Shown piece by piece: positions 46,470-55,121 of a stretch of DNA of 64,000 bases. The notes under the pieces were generated by a model. The model worked only from the letters and a program-made list of their open reading frames with translations. It was not told the origin of the DNA and made no database searches. Position numbers and translations under genes: made by a program. Position 1 is the stretch's first letter; each line of letters begins with the position of its first letter. The DNA is from Hyphococcus flavus. Lineage in GTDB: Bacteria > Pseudomonadota > Alphaproteobacteria > Caulobacterales > Parvularculaceae. Where the stretch lies: positions 139,501-203,500 of the forward strand of contig NZ_CP118166.1 in the NCBI RefSeq assembly GCF_028748065.1. Direction: 5' to 3'.

Positions 46470-46958
46470 ATGATCATGAACTCAAAACTTTTATTGCTAT
46501 CGAGCCTCAGTTTCTTAGCTCTCGGGCAAGTAGCCAAAGCTCAACTTGTATCGGACAGCGACGAACCCATAGACATCACTGGCGATACGGCTGAGTTTCA
46601 GGACAATGTCGCCATCTGGACCGGAAATGTTCGCGTTGTCCAAGGTGAAGCAATTCTCACCACAAACCGATTGGAAGCGATCCTTACCGAAGATGGGGCG
46701 TTTGAAAACATTGTCGCGATTGGCGCCGTTCGTTATTCAAATGGTAAAGAAAATATTACCGGCGAACACGCAGTTTTCGATGAGGCGGCCCAGACCATCA
46801 CGATGACCGAAGATGTGATTGTTACACAAGGCAAGCAGGTCATGTCTGCGGGCAAAGTCACCTATTGGGTTGAAACTGGCAAAGTTCTTTTCATGCCCGA
46901 GCCAGGAAAACGGATTCGCGGCCTTTTCTTTACAAAGTCTGACAAAGAGCCCGCATAA
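46470..46958 (+). CDS. lptA: LPS transport periplasmic protein LptA
   Basis: Soluble bridge protein, 162 residues with a signal peptide (cleavage after AKA, about residue 24). The mature protein has the LptA/OstA jellyroll strands: ITGDTAEFQDNVAIWTGNVRVVQGEAILTTNRLEA, NITGEHAVFDEAAQTITMTEDVIVTQGKQVMSAGKVTYWVE. It would carry LPS from LptC to LptD. It follows lptC by three bases, so the two are cotranscribed. The second Met (MNSKLL) is an alternative start. Confidence 0.9.
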   Translation: MIMNSKLLLLSSLSFLALGQVAKAQLVSDSDEPIDITGDTAEFQDNVAIWTGNVRVVQGEAILTTNRLEAILTEDGAFENIVAIGAVRYSNGKENITGEHAVFDEAAQTITMTEDVIVTQGKQVMSAGKVTYWVETGKVLFMPEPGKRIRGLFFTKSDKEPA

Positions 46959-47007
46959 TAGTTAATATGAGCTCGCCTTCACCGAACATTAAAGAGAGTT
47001 GCGCTTA

Positions 47008-47829
47008 ATGGCTGAGAATATGGAACCGCAGACAAACACACCCTCAAAATCCGCCGCTTCAGGCGACCCTCGGCCAAAGAAGCTGAAGCCGAAGGTTGTT
47101 GAGGGTGGCGGTGCGTTATCGGCGGAAAACCTTGGCAAGTCGTTCAAACGCCGCCCTGTCGTTCGTGGCGTTTCTATGAGCGTTAAGCGCGGTGAAGTCG
47201 TAGGTTTGCTGGGCCCGAACGGCGCGGGCAAAACTACCTGCTTTTATATGATCACAGGGCTGATTGCCGCTGACCGCGGCCGTATCAGCATCGATGGTCA
47301 TGACGTCACCAACCTGCCGATGTATCAGCGCGCGCGCTTGGGTGTCGGTTATTTGCCTCAGGAAGCGTCGATTTTTCGTGGGTTGAGTGTCGAACAAAAC
47401 CTGAGAGCCGTCGTTGAGCTTATCGAAAGCAACAAAGACAAACAGCAAGCGATTATCGACGACTTGCTGAACGAATTTCATATCACCCATCTACGTGACG
47501 CACCGGCTATTGCGCTATCCGGCGGCGAAAGACGGCGCGTCGAAATCGCACGTGCGCTCGCGACTGCGCCGTCCTTCATGTTGCTGGACGAACCCTTTGC
47601 AGGGATCGATCCGCTGGCAATTGCTGAAATTCGCGAGCTTGTATCGCATCTGAAAGATCGCGGGCTTGGTGTTCTGATTACGGATCATAATGTCAGGGAG
47701 ACGCTCGATATTATTGATCGGGCCTATATCATTCACGAAGGCGAGGTCCTGCTTGAGGGCGCGCCAGGAGACATCGTTGGAGACAAAGACGTACGTCGCG
47801 TCTATCTCGGCGATCGTTTCCAAATGTAA
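47008..47829 (+). CDS. lptB: LPS export ABC transporter ATP-binding protein LptB
   Basis: ATPase of the LptB2FG exporter, 273 residues with ATG 47008. An N-terminal extension of about 35 residues (Pro/Lys/Ser-rich) precedes the domain. Walker A GPNGAGKTT (69-77), Q-loop YLPQEASIFRGLSVEQNL, signature LSGGERRRVEIARAL, Walker B FMLLDEPFAGIDP and H-loop LITDHNVRETLDIIDRAYI are diagnostic of LptB. A TTG at 46999 could add three residues, but the AAAGAGAG ribosome site favours the ATG. Downstream is rpoN, as in most Proteobacteria. Confidence 0.95.
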   Translation: MAENMEPQTNTPSKSAASGDPRPKKLKPKVVEGGGALSAENLGKSFKRRPVVRGVSMSVKRGEVVGLLGPNGAGKTTCFYMITGLIAADRGRISIDGHDVTNLPMYQRARLGVGYLPQEASIFRGLSVEQNLRAVVELIESNKDKQQAIIDDLLNEFHITHLRDAPAIALSGGERRRVEIARALATAPSFMLLDEPFAGIDPLAIAEIRELVSHLKDRGLGVLITDHNVRETLDIIDRAYIIHEGEVLLEGAPGDIVGDKDVRRVYLGDRFQM

Positions 47830-47853
47830 CAATAGGAACGGTTGGGGGATCGT

Positions 47854-49320
47854 TTGGCGTTAGCTCCAAAACTCGAACTTCGGCAATCACAGCAGCTTGT
47901 GATGACGCCACAGTTGCAGCAAGCGATCAAATTGCTGCAACTGTCGAATCTTGAGCTAGCCGAGTATGTTGACGATCAACTCGAACAAAACCCTTTCCTG
48001 GAGCGCGACGAGACACCCGTTGACGGCCCTGCGGAACGTAGAGGCCAGGAAAACGTTGCTGCGGACGCACCACAATCTCCGGAGGAACTGACCGGATCTC
48101 GAACGGACCTGCAGGCAGAGACAGGCGGCGAAACCTACGGGGAATATCGTCCGAATGAATGGGCGACGGTATCTTCCGGCCGGCGTCTTGACGGCGATGA
48201 ACAAGAATTCGGCGCCACATTAAAAAAAGAGATTTCACTAGCGGACCACCTTACCGAACAGCTGCATTTAGCCACCAAAAATTCCACACAACTGTTCATT
48301 GGTGCTTACATCATCGACATGATCGATGAAGCTGGATACTTGCGCGAGGATCTCGCAGGCATCGCAGAACGACTGGGCGCTGACTTCGTTGAAGTTGAAG
48401 AAACTCATGCGCTTATCACCAGCTTTGACCCCTCAGGCGTCGGAGCCCGGGATTTGAAAGAATGCCTTAAATTACAATTGATCGACGCTGACAGGTTCGA
48501 CCCAGCCATGGAAGCGTTCGTCGAAAATATAGAACTTGTGGCCAAGAGTGATCTCAAAGGCCTTTTAAAAGTCACGGGCGCGGATGAAGAGGACGTACGC
48601 GACATGATCGCTGAAGTCCGCGCGCTGACGCCGAAGCCGGGATACGCATATGGCGGCGGCACAGTGCAAACGATTGCTCCAGATGTGTTTGTCACGAGAT
48701 CGCCTGATGGCGGATGGAAAGTTGAACTCAACAGCGAAACTCTCCCGCGTATTTTGGTCAATCAACGCTACTATGCAGAGATTGCATCGGTCGGAAAGGA
48801 AGACGAAAAAGACAAGACGTATATTTCTGAGCAATTCGCCAGCGCTAACTGGCTCGCAAAAAGCCTGCACCAGCGTGCGCAAACGATCTTAAAAGTCGCC
48901 AGCGAAATTGTTCGGCAGCAAGACGCTTTTCTAGCTTACGGCGTCAAACATCTTCGCCCTCTTAACCTCAAGGTCGTAGCCGACGCCATCGAAATGCACG
49001 AATCCACTGTTTCGAGAGTAACCTCGAATAAATATATCGCGACGCCAAGAGGGCTTTTTGAGCTGAAATACTTTTTCACCGCCTCTATCGCTTCTTCAAG
49101 CGGAGGAGAGGCTCATTCGGCTGAGTCGGTACGCCACCGGATCCGCGAATTGGTCGCCGCAGAGACCAAGGACACGGTCCTTTCGGACGATAAAATTGTG
49201 GAAATTTTACGAAGCGAGGGCGTGGACATCGCCCGTAGGACGGTCGCCAAGTACCGGGAAACATTGAATATACCCTCTTCTGTCCAGCGACGTAGGGCGA
49301 TGTTGCAAACCTCGATCTAA
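47854..49320 (+). CDS. rpoN: RNA polymerase sigma-54 factor RpoN, TTG start
   Basis: Sigma-54 directs transcription from -24/-12 promoters with AAA+ activators. With TTG 47854 the 488-residue product begins MALAPKLELRQSQQLVMTPQ, the usual family N-terminus; GGGGGA lies four bases before it. A TTG four codons upstream (47842) is the alternative. Region I (QLQQAIKLLQLSNLELAEYVDDQLEQNPFLE), the central core-binding domain and the C-terminal RpoN box ARRTVAKYRE are all present. Between lptB and hpf in the conserved cluster. Confidence 0.95.
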   Translation: MALAPKLELRQSQQLVMTPQLQQAIKLLQLSNLELAEYVDDQLEQNPFLERDETPVDGPAERRGQENVAADAPQSPEELTGSRTDLQAETGGETYGEYRPNEWATVSSGRRLDGDEQEFGATLKKEISLADHLTEQLHLATKNSTQLFIGAYIIDMIDEAGYLREDLAGIAERLGADFVEVEETHALITSFDPSGVGARDLKECLKLQLIDADRFDPAMEAFVENIELVAKSDLKGLLKVTGADEEDVRDMIAEVRALTPKPGYAYGGGTVQTIAPDVFVTRSPDGGWKVELNSETLPRILVNQRYYAEIASVGKEDEKDKTYISEQFASANWLAKSLHQRAQTILKVASEIVRQQDAFLAYGVKHLRPLNLKVVADAIEMHESTVSRVTSNKYIATPRGLFELKYFFTASIASSSGGEAHSAESVRHRIRELVAAETKDTVLSDDKIVEILRSEGVDIARRTVAKYRETLNIPSSVQRRRAMLQTSI

Positions 49321-49355
49321 CCCTTTAATCCGCGCAGACTTACGCCAATATCGGT

Positions 49356-49361
49356 TATAAT
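49356..49361 (+). promoter_or_regulatory. Candidate -10 box upstream of hpf
   Basis: TATAAT at 49356-49361, 36 bases before the hpf ATG, is a perfect -10 hexamer, but no good -35 hexamer lies at 16-18 bases upstream. A weak internal promoter for hpf-ptsN is possible. Confidence 0.3.
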
Positions 49362-49397
49362 GAGCGCGTGTGAACACCGCCATTCTCAGGAGGCCCG

Positions 49398-49979
49398 ATG
49401 GACATTCAAGTTAGCGGCAAAAACATGGACTTGGGCGACGCCCTGCAGACCCATGTGACAGATAAACTTTCGGACAGCGTCCATAAATATTTTGATCGTG
49501 GAGCTGAAGCGACTGTCACCTTCTCCAAAGAACGCCACATCATCGAATGCGATGTAACCGCCCACCTTGCGTCCGGCGTCTTTTTGGCCGCCCACGGCGA
49601 AGGCGGCGACGCGTATGGTGCATTTGAGGAATGTGTTGAAAAGCTGGAAAAACGGGTCAGGCGCTACAAACGTCGCCTAAAAAACCACCACGCGAATGGT
49701 AAAGAGCCATTACGTGCGGAAAATGCATCATATTACCTCCTGCAACCGTTTGGAGAGGAAGAAGACGACAGCTCTACAGACGGATCCGATTTGAATCCTG
49801 TTGTCGTAGCCGAATCTCAGACAACTCTAAGGGAAATGACTGTCGGCGCTGCGGTGATGCAGCTCGATCTCGCCGAACAACCTGCGATTGTATTCAAGAA
49901 CGCCGCTCACGGCCGAATCAACATTGTCTACCGGCGCCGGGACGGCCATATAGGTTGGGTTGATCCGACGGCTTCATAG
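49398..49979 (+). CDS. hpf: Long-form ribosome hibernation promoting factor
   Basis: Dimerises and inactivates 70S ribosomes in starvation. The 193-residue protein has the N-terminal HPF/YfiA domain (MDIQVSGKNMDLGDALQTHVTDKLSDSVHKYFD) and the C-terminal dimerisation domain (AAVMQLDLAEQPAIVFKNAAHGRINIVYRRRDGHIGWVDP), so it is the long form that makes 100S dimers alone, without a separate RMF. GGAGG sits right before the ATG. It lies 77 bases after rpoN; in many bacteria hpf is expressed from the rpoN transcript. Confidence 0.95.
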   Translation: MDIQVSGKNMDLGDALQTHVTDKLSDSVHKYFDRGAEATVTFSKERHIIECDVTAHLASGVFLAAHGEGGDAYGAFEECVEKLEKRVRRYKRRLKNHHANGKEPLRAENASYYLLQPFGEEEDDSSTDGSDLNPVVVAESQTTLREMTVGAAVMQLDLAEQPAIVFKNAAHGRINIVYRRRDGHIGWVDPTAS

Positions 49980-50005
49980 GTCTAAAGCGGCCCGATTAAG
50001 TCCAT

Positions 50006-50051
50006 CAGCGGCATTGTTTGGACAAGATTAACGTAAATCTTAAAGCCGCTG
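50006..50051 (+). promoter_or_regulatory. Nested hairpin between hpf and ptsN
   Basis: CAGCGGC (50006-50012) pairs with GCCGCTG (50045-50051), enclosing AAGATT (50024-50029) and AATCTT (50036-50041). No poly-T follows, so it may attenuate or stabilise rather than terminate. Function unknown. Confidence 0.35.
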
Positions 50052-50095
50052 AATTACGATAACGAACCGTTGTTTATGTGAGTTGTGTGAGTGTG

Positions 50096-50560
50096 ATGGG
50101 ACTTGATGATCTTCTAAGCCCGCAAGGCGTGATCCATAATCTCAGAGCCAGATGTAAACGTGAAGCGCTACAAGCGCTCGCTGAGGCGGCTAGCCGGCTG
50201 GTGAACCGTCCCGCAACGGAGATTATGGAAACTCTGTTAGAACGCGAACAGCTCGGTTCGACCGGTGTTGGCGATGGCGTCGCCTTGCCACATGGCAAGA
50301 TAGAAGGTCTGAATAAAATTGTCGGGGTGATGGCGCAACTTGAAACGCCCGTCAGTTTTGACGCAGTCGATGATCAACCTGTAGACCTTATTTTTGTGCT
50401 GCTCGCGCCGGCGAACGCAACCGCCGCTCACCTTAAAGCTCTGGCAAAAGTCTCACGGCTGCTGCGTGATAGCGACGCCAGAAATGCTCTTCGCGGAGCC
50501 GATACAGCTGAAGCATTATTTGCGATCGCCACTTCTGATCAAAAGCATTTTGCTGCTTAA
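50096..50560 (+). CDS. ptsN: EIIA-Ntr, nitrogen PTS phosphocarrier
   Basis: Non-transport PTS component that links phosphoenolpyruvate and nitrogen status to regulation of potassium uptake and envelope functions. The 154-residue protein has MGLDDLLSPQGVIHNLRA and the phosphorylated histidine in GVGDGVALPHGKIE, followed by the conserved VDLIFVLLAPANATAAHLKALAKVSRLLRD. The start is uncertain: an in-frame GTG at 50078 gives six more residues; neither site has a strong Shine-Dalgarno. Last gene of the lpt-rpoN cluster on the plus strand. Confidence 0.93.
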   Translation: MGLDDLLSPQGVIHNLRARCKREALQALAEAASRLVNRPATEIMETLLEREQLGSTGVGDGVALPHGKIEGLNKIVGVMAQLETPVSFDAVDDQPVDLIFVLLAPANATAAHLKALAKVSRLLRDSDARNALRGADTAEALFAIATSDQKHFAA

Positions 50561-50593
50561 ACTTAAGGCGCGGCTAAGGAGGGGAACCAGATC

Positions 50594-50890
50594 CTAATGG
50601 ACGCTGACCGGCGTCATTTCATACTGACGCGCGGCGGCGAATGCGAGTTCCCGGTCACCTACAAGGGCTAACCGTTCTCCAGTTGATGAGTGCACGGAAT
50701 ACAAGGTGTCGGACTCGTCGATCTCCATAGCAACATCGCCATCTTCATCGACAAGGTCTTCAAGCACATCGCGAGCAACCACTGTGCGAACATAAACAAG
50801 CTTACGCCCGCCCAGCTCGGCAAAATCGCGCGCCGATAACGGCGCTTGTCCGTTTTCTGTAGCAATCGCGCCATTTTTCATCAGTGTCAT
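50594..50890 (-). CDS. DUF1150-domain protein
   Basis: A 98-residue protein with the DUF1150 family core: SARDFAELGGRKLVYVRTVVARDV, an acidic middle (EDLVDEDGDVAMEIDES) and the conserved end SSTGERLALVGDRELAFAAARQYEMTPVSVH. In alphaproteobacteria DUF1150 genes usually sit next to a small heat-shock (Hsp20) gene; none is adjacent here. I chose ATG 50890; the frame is open another 33 codons upstream to ATG 50989 but the family starts near this point. Function unknown. Convergent with ptsN. Confidence 0.75.
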   Translation of the reverse strand: MTLMKNGAIATENGQAPLSARDFAELGGRKLVYVRTVVARDVLEDLVDEDGDVAMEIDESDTLYSVHSSTGERLALVGDRELAFAAARQYEMTPVSVH

Positions 50891-51166
50891 AACTTCAATT
50901 ACCTTTGCCGCATGATCCGCCGACCTTATCCTTGATCTTGCCTGAAAACTGGCTAGTAAAACGTGAACGTCAGCGAACAATTTAGACATTCATTTAAGAG
51001 ACAGCCTGGGCGGTTTTAGGTCCGTTTCACGACAATTCCGCCATGATCTGCTCTTAATATCCATTTATGGATATAATATAACATTTCAACGCTTAACTTT
51101 TCCACACCGCTAAGCAATTGAATCTTCATAACAGCTAAGGCATTGTTCTTATTGTGTAATATTTCT

Positions 51167-52168
51167 TTACGCGCGATTCCGCAGCACGGAAGCGAAAAGC
51201 GAAGGATCCACATTCCCACCGGAAAGCGTGACCGCAGTCGCCTTTCCCTTACTATCAAATTTTTGTGAGAGGATCGCCGCCAAGGCCACAGCTCCACCCG
51301 GCTCCACAACCAGCTTCAGGTGCTCATAAGCAAACATCATGGCGTCCCTAACTTCGTGTTCAGTAATTGTGACGCCTCCACGCACAAGACGTTGCAGAAT
51401 TGGAAAAGTTAACCAGCCCGGACTGGGGGTCGCGATTGCATCGCAAATTGTGGGCTTCGTCACGTCTGCTTGCAAGCGCTCGCCAGCCTGAATAGAAGCC
51501 CAGGCTTCGTCGTAGCCTTCAGGTTCCGCTATCCAGACCGCAGTCTCGGGAGATACTTCCTCCAGAATTGTTGCGCACCCCGACGTCAGTCCACCGCCCC
51601 CGCAACAGGCGATAAACGCATCCAATGTAACGCCCAGTTCGGCTGCATCTTCATACGTTTCGAGCGCCAACGTACCCTGCCCCTCTACTATATGTGGGTG
51701 ATCATATGACGGCGCCAGCGCCATGTTCCGCTCACGCACTATTGTCATAGCGATCGCTTCGCGGTCTTCCTTGTAGCGATCATAGGAGACGATATCAGCG
51801 CCCAGGGCTCGGACATTGCGCGCTTTTATTTCTGGAGCGTCATCAGGCATGACTATTGTAGCCTTTGCTCCAACCAGACGTGAAGCTAATGCAACACCTT
51901 GGGCGTGATTGCCGGAAGACCAGGCGAGAACGCCGTTTTTTCGTTGTTCATCAGTAAGCTGTGAAATAAGGTTGTAAGCGCCGCGAAACTTGAACGAGCC
52001 GTATCTTTGCAGCACTTCGGCTTTTAAAAAGACACGCCCTCCCGCACGTTCATTCAGGATTTCATTCTCAATAAGAGGCGTCCGAACAGCTTTTCCCTTG
52101 AGTCTTATGGCAGCAGCACGAACACCTTCTGCTGACACGGTAATTTCTTCGGATTTTATTGATGACAT
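51167..52168 (-). CDS. PLP-dependent threonine/serine dehydratase-like enzyme
   Basis: A fold-type II PLP enzyme of 333 residues, the length of catabolic threonine dehydratase or serine racemase rather than IlvA (no C-terminal ACT domain). The PLP lysine is in GSFKFRGAYNLIS, SSGNHAQGVALASRL is the phosphate-side loop, and CCGGGGLTSGCATIL the PLP-phosphate glycine loop; [14 protein letters not shown] also fits. Threonine dehydratase, serine dehydratase, serine racemase and 3-hydroxyaspartate dehydratase share these features, and cannot be separated here. Confidence 0.85.
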   Translation of the reverse strand: MSSIKSEEITVSAEGVRAAAIRLKGKAVRTPLIENEILNERAGGRVFLKAEVLQRYGSFKFRGAYNLISQLTDEQRKNGVLAWSSGNHAQGVALASRLVGAKATIVMPDDAPEIKARNVRALGADIVSYDRYKEDREAIAMTIVRERNMALAPSYDHPHIVEGQGTLALETYEDAAELGVTLDAFIACCGGGGLTSGCATILEEVSPETAVWIAEPEGYDEAWASIQAGERLQADVTKPTICDAIATPSPGWLTFPILQRLVRGGVTITEHEVRDAMMFAYEHLKLVVEPGGAVALAAILSQKFDSKGKATAVTLSGGNVDPSLFASVLRNRA

Positions 52169-52266
52169 GACTTGTAAATCTCAATCTATCTTTTGCTGAC
52201 TTTGAACCAGAAGGAGTGCAGGCCAAAGCGCTTTTGCAGATTTGTTAAGGCAGGAAAGCGCGAATA

Positions 52267-53082
52267 TCAATTAGCAGTAAGCGCACCGGCAAAGGTGAGC
52301 AACACGATACCGAAAACGATCCTGTAGATGACAAACGGGGTAAAGCTCATGGTCTGCACAAGCCGCATCAACACAGCAATGGCGGCGTAAGCGCATATAA
52401 ACGACAACACGGCGACGATGAGCGCACTGGACAGTGTCGCATTCGCACCTTCACGGAGGATTTCAATGCAGGCAAAAGCACCCAGCGCCAAGATGGTCGG
52501 TATTGCCAGCAACATCGAGAACCGCGCCGCTTCGGGCCGTGACCAGCCCAGGTACCGCGCCATGGTCATGGTTACGCCGGACCGGGATACGCCCGGCACC
52601 AGTGCACACATCTGAGCTAGGCCGATTGTCATTGCCTCACGCCAGGTCATGCGATCAAGGCCCGCCTTTTCACCCTTAGACCGATCAGCGTGCCACAAAA
52701 GCGCTCCGAAAATAATGCTGACCCAGCCGATCACAACCGGCGATCGCAACACGCTCGTCAAGTCAAACAGGACAAAAACCGCAGCCAGCGAAAGCGTGGG
52801 AATTGTCGCCGCAGCAATAAACAAAAACAGCTTGCGGTCATCACTGCGCCTGAAACGCAGCGTATCTATTCCACCCCGAAAAAGCATTGCCGTTTCGGCA
52901 CGAAAATATAACAGCACTGCGCCCAACGAACCTACATGAGCGGCAATATCGATGAGCGGACCCTGATCCTGCCAATCCCTCACCGTCAGCGGCGCCAGTA
53001 TCAAATGCGCGGACGACGAAATAGGCAGAAATTCTGTAATCCCCTGAATGACCGCCAGAACGACAAGCTGAATAAGAGTCAT
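52267..53082 (-). CDS. uppP: Undecaprenyl-diphosphatase UppP (BacA)
   Basis: Membrane phosphatase that regenerates undecaprenyl phosphate for cell-wall and glycan synthesis. The 271-residue protein has the two diagnostic motifs GITEFLPISSSAHLIL near the N-terminus and ALVPGVSRSGVTMTMA in the middle, with about eight hydrophobic segments. Both motifs are complete, so activity is expected. It lies downstream of the response-regulator gene across a spacer containing a small hairpin (53131-53152). Confidence 0.97.
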   Translation of the reverse strand: MTLIQLVVLAVIQGITEFLPISSSAHLILAPLTVRDWQDQGPLIDIAAHVGSLGAVLLYFRAETAMLFRGGIDTLRFRRSDDRKLFLFIAAATIPTLSLAAVFVLFDLTSVLRSPVVIGWVSIIFGALLWHADRSKGEKAGLDRMTWREAMTIGLAQMCALVPGVSRSGVTMTMARYLGWSRPEAARFSMLLAIPTILALGAFACIEILREGANATLSSALIVAVLSFICAYAAIAVLMRLVQTMSFTPFVIYRIVFGIVLLTFAGALTAN

Positions 53083-53130
53083 ACGATGCTCATAAACGCG
53101 TTCGCCGCCCAGCCGCCATAGCGATATTAA

Positions 53131-53152
53131 TGAATAAGTTTGGCCTTATTCA
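53131..53152. repeat. Short perfect inverted repeat between uppP and the regulator
   Basis: TGAATAAG (53131-53138) and CTTATTCA (53145-53152) are perfect inverted repeats with a six-base loop, in a 94-base spacer. It could be part of a terminator for the response regulator on the minus strand or an operator; no poly-T stretch supports the first. Confidence 0.4.
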
Positions 53153-53176
53153 GGCGGAAACCGACGCTAATAAAAA

Positions 53177-53599
53177 CTAACGCTTATCGCTATTCGCAAC
53201 CTTCTGGGCTGTTGGCGCCTGGCTATCGATCACACCGATTTCAGCAAATTTTGCCGCAACCAAATCCTTGTCGAAAGGTTTTAGAATATGGTGGCGGGCT
53301 CCGGCCGCCTTGGCGAGCGTAAACTGTTGCGGATCGTTTTCCGTCGCGCAGAGGATAATCTCAGGGCGCTGCTTTTCTTCAAGCTCTGAAACGCCGCGTA
53401 GGAAATCGAGTGCAGCCATGGAAGGCAAGTCCCAATCGAGCATAACGATGTCCGTTTGATGCTCCCGGCAATGATCGACGCCAGCTTCAGCGCTATCGAC
53501 TCCATCGGCCTCTACGCCGAGGTCATCAACCATGCGAATGGCTATCTCACGGATGAGTTCAGAATCCTCGACAACAAGGCAGTGCTTGGGGGCAGTCAT
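53177..53599 (-). CDS. Single-domain response regulator (receiver only) adjacent to chpT
   Basis: A 140-residue receiver domain without output domain. Phosphoacceptor Asp55 in IVMLDWDLPS, acidic pocket Glu11-Asp12 in LVVEDSELIRE, Thr in LCATEND and Lys in HILKPFDK are all present, so phosphotransfer should work. I chose ATG 53599 (MTAPKHCLVVEDS); nine extra codons are open upstream. It is transcribed after chpT with 87 bases between. It is not CpdR or CtrA by sequence. Candidate phosphorylation partner of ChpT or a separate signalling input. Confidence 0.85.
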   Translation of the reverse strand: MTAPKHCLVVEDSELIREIAIRMVDDLGVEADGVDSAEAGVDHCREHQTDIVMLDWDLPSMAALDFLRGVSELEEKQRPEIILCATENDPQQFTLAKAAGARHHILKPFDKDLVAAKFAEIGVIDSQAPTAQKVANSDKR

Positions 53600-53685
53600 C
53601 GCAGACGTCCTTCTATGGCTCAATTGATCGCAATTGTGCCTTAAAGGGCGTTATTTCAGAGTTAACGTATCGCCACTGAAGGCGA

Positions 53686-54342
53686 TCAATCGCCAAATGA
53701 CGCCTTGAATACGACCGCTTCGTCCGAGCGTTTGACCCTTAATACGCCGCCAGCCGATTTGACGAGTTGCGAGGCGATCAACGCCGGCGTCATTTTCGGC
53801 GTGAGGTCGCTAGCATCGCCGCCTAACGCGCGCACAAGCGTGTCGTTGAGAAGCAGCTTTTTACCGGTAGCCGTGATTGAGAAGTTCTGGATGTCGCCCT
53901 CGATAACAACCTCGCCGCCGCGCGGCACGCAATCAGCTGCAGCATAGGCGAGCACCATGAGCACTTTAACATTTTCCTTGGCGGCCAGCCCCGTGCCAAT
54001 CTTCCACTCCAGATTAGCTTTAGTGATGGCGAACAGCTCTTTCAGCGCTTTTTGGGCGTCCTCGAGGCTGATCTGCGCGCCGAAGCCGCCAGCGGCGCCA
54101 TAAGCCAGCCGAGCATAAGACAGGAGCGCCACAGCCTTTTGCGTGCCGGATTTTACCAGGTCCATGGCCGCCTCGCGCATCGCGCCTTCCATGGCCGGGT
54201 CTTCAAGCACTTCAAGGCCGGAACTCAAGGCGCCAACCGGGTTGATAAGGTCGTGGCAGACTCGCGAAGACAATAGCGCTGAAAGGGTCAACGCATCCGG
54301 GTCTTCGTTATCGGGCGGGGTAAGGTCTAACGCTTCAGACAT
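53686..54342 (-). CDS. chpT: ChpT-type histidine phosphotransferase
   Basis: In Caulobacter ChpT passes phosphate from CckA to CtrA and CpdR. The 218-residue protein has the DHp-like helices with phospho-His in SSRVCHDLINPVGALSSGLEVLED and a degenerate ATPase-like domain lacking usable nucleotide-binding boxes, ending VFKASFGD. The family is restricted to alphaproteobacteria. cckA and ctrA are outside the window. Its presence, with ClpXP 22 kb away, suggests a Caulobacter-type cell-cycle circuit. Confidence 0.9.
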   Translation of the reverse strand: MSEALDLTPPDNEDPDALTLSALLSSRVCHDLINPVGALSSGLEVLEDPAMEGAMREAAMDLVKSGTQKAVALLSYARLAYGAAGGFGAQISLEDAQKALKELFAITKANLEWKIGTGLAAKENVKVLMVLAYAAADCVPRGGEVVIEGDIQNFSITATGKKLLLNDTLVRALGGDASDLTPKMTPALIASQLVKSAGGVLRVKRSDEAVVFKASFGD

Positions 54343-54414
54343 GGGACAGGAACTCTTGGTTGCAAAGAGTTCCTTATCGCCGATTCGCCGGCTCTTGGCT
54401 GCGAATATTTGGCC

Positions 54415-54762
54415 TTAAACTTCGCGCCAGTTCCCAGACTGGTCGCGAATGCACTGCCCGCGGCTTGCCTGGTTCAACAGCTTTTCCGCCGTCAGAGCCG
54501 CCGCAACATCTATGGTAACGCCATTGCGGCGGGCAATATCCGCATAAACGGCTTTGCGCTGCTGGTTGATATCAGCAATCTCGCGGCGCAGCTCGCTGCT
54601 GGCGTTCTTGCCAGTTACAACACCGATGTAGCCATCAGCCTGTTCGCCCACGATGCAGTCATCCTTGGCGCGCTCAACGATCGCACTCGCCGCACTGACA
54701 GGGCTTAAACTGGCGGCAAGCAGCATAGCCGCAGCAGCAGAACTAAAAATTCGTTTTTTCAT
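54415..54762 (-). CDS. ydbL: YdbL-like (DUF1318) periplasmic protein
   Basis: Last gene of the ydbH-ynbE-ydbL set. The 115-residue protein has a signal peptide (AASLSPVSA, cleavage about residue 25) and the DUF1318 region GYIGVVTGKNASSELRREIADINQQRKAVYADIARRNGVTIDVAAALTAEKLLNQA, ending with a short Cys-containing tail. In E. coli YdbL works with YdbH and YnbE in outer-membrane lipid homeostasis, likely as a modulator. I chose ATG 54762 (MKKRIFSS) over one four codons upstream. Confidence 0.88.
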   Translation of the reverse strand: MKKRIFSSAAAAMLLAASLSPVSAASAIVERAKDDCIVGEQADGYIGVVTGKNASSELRREIADINQQRKAVYADIARRNGVTIDVAAALTAEKLLNQASRGQCIRDQSGNWREV

Positions 54763-54785
54763 TGAATGATCCATCGCTTTCCCCC

Positions 54786-54983
54786 TTAGAAAATATCCGG
54801 ATTGTCGGCGATTGCATCTTCAATCTCACGTTCCAGCTTGACACGAACCTCGCCGGACACGTTGACGTTGAGATTGACTTCAATAGGCTTATCGCCGCCT
54901 TCGAGCTTTACACTCGTGCAGGCCAGCATGGCCGCCGCAATGGGCGCCAGTACCGAGAACCTGATTAACTGCGTTTTGATCAT
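54786..54983 (-). CDS. ynbE: YnbE-like lipoprotein
   Basis: A 65-residue lipoprotein. A short signal peptide ends with the lipobox MLAC (Cys22); the mature part (KPIEVNLNVNVSGEVRVKLEREIEDAIADNPDIF) matches the YnbE family, where the protein pairs with the end of YdbH in the periplasm. It lies between ydbH and ydbL, with 138 bases after ydbH and 23 before the chosen start of ydbL, the same order as in E. coli. Confidence 0.85.
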   Translation of the reverse strand: MIKTQLIRFSVLAPIAAAMLACTSVKLEGGDKPIEVNLNVNVSGEVRVKLEREIEDAIADNPDIF

Positions 54984-55121
54984 TTAAGACCGCCCTCCAC
55001 GCTGAAACATTATCGGATGCAAATACGCGCTGAACTGAAATTCGACAGTAGACTACTGCACCCTTTAGGCGAAAAACAGGCGGAAATGCGCTTTCCAGCC
55101 TCTTCATCGTCATATTTCGCA

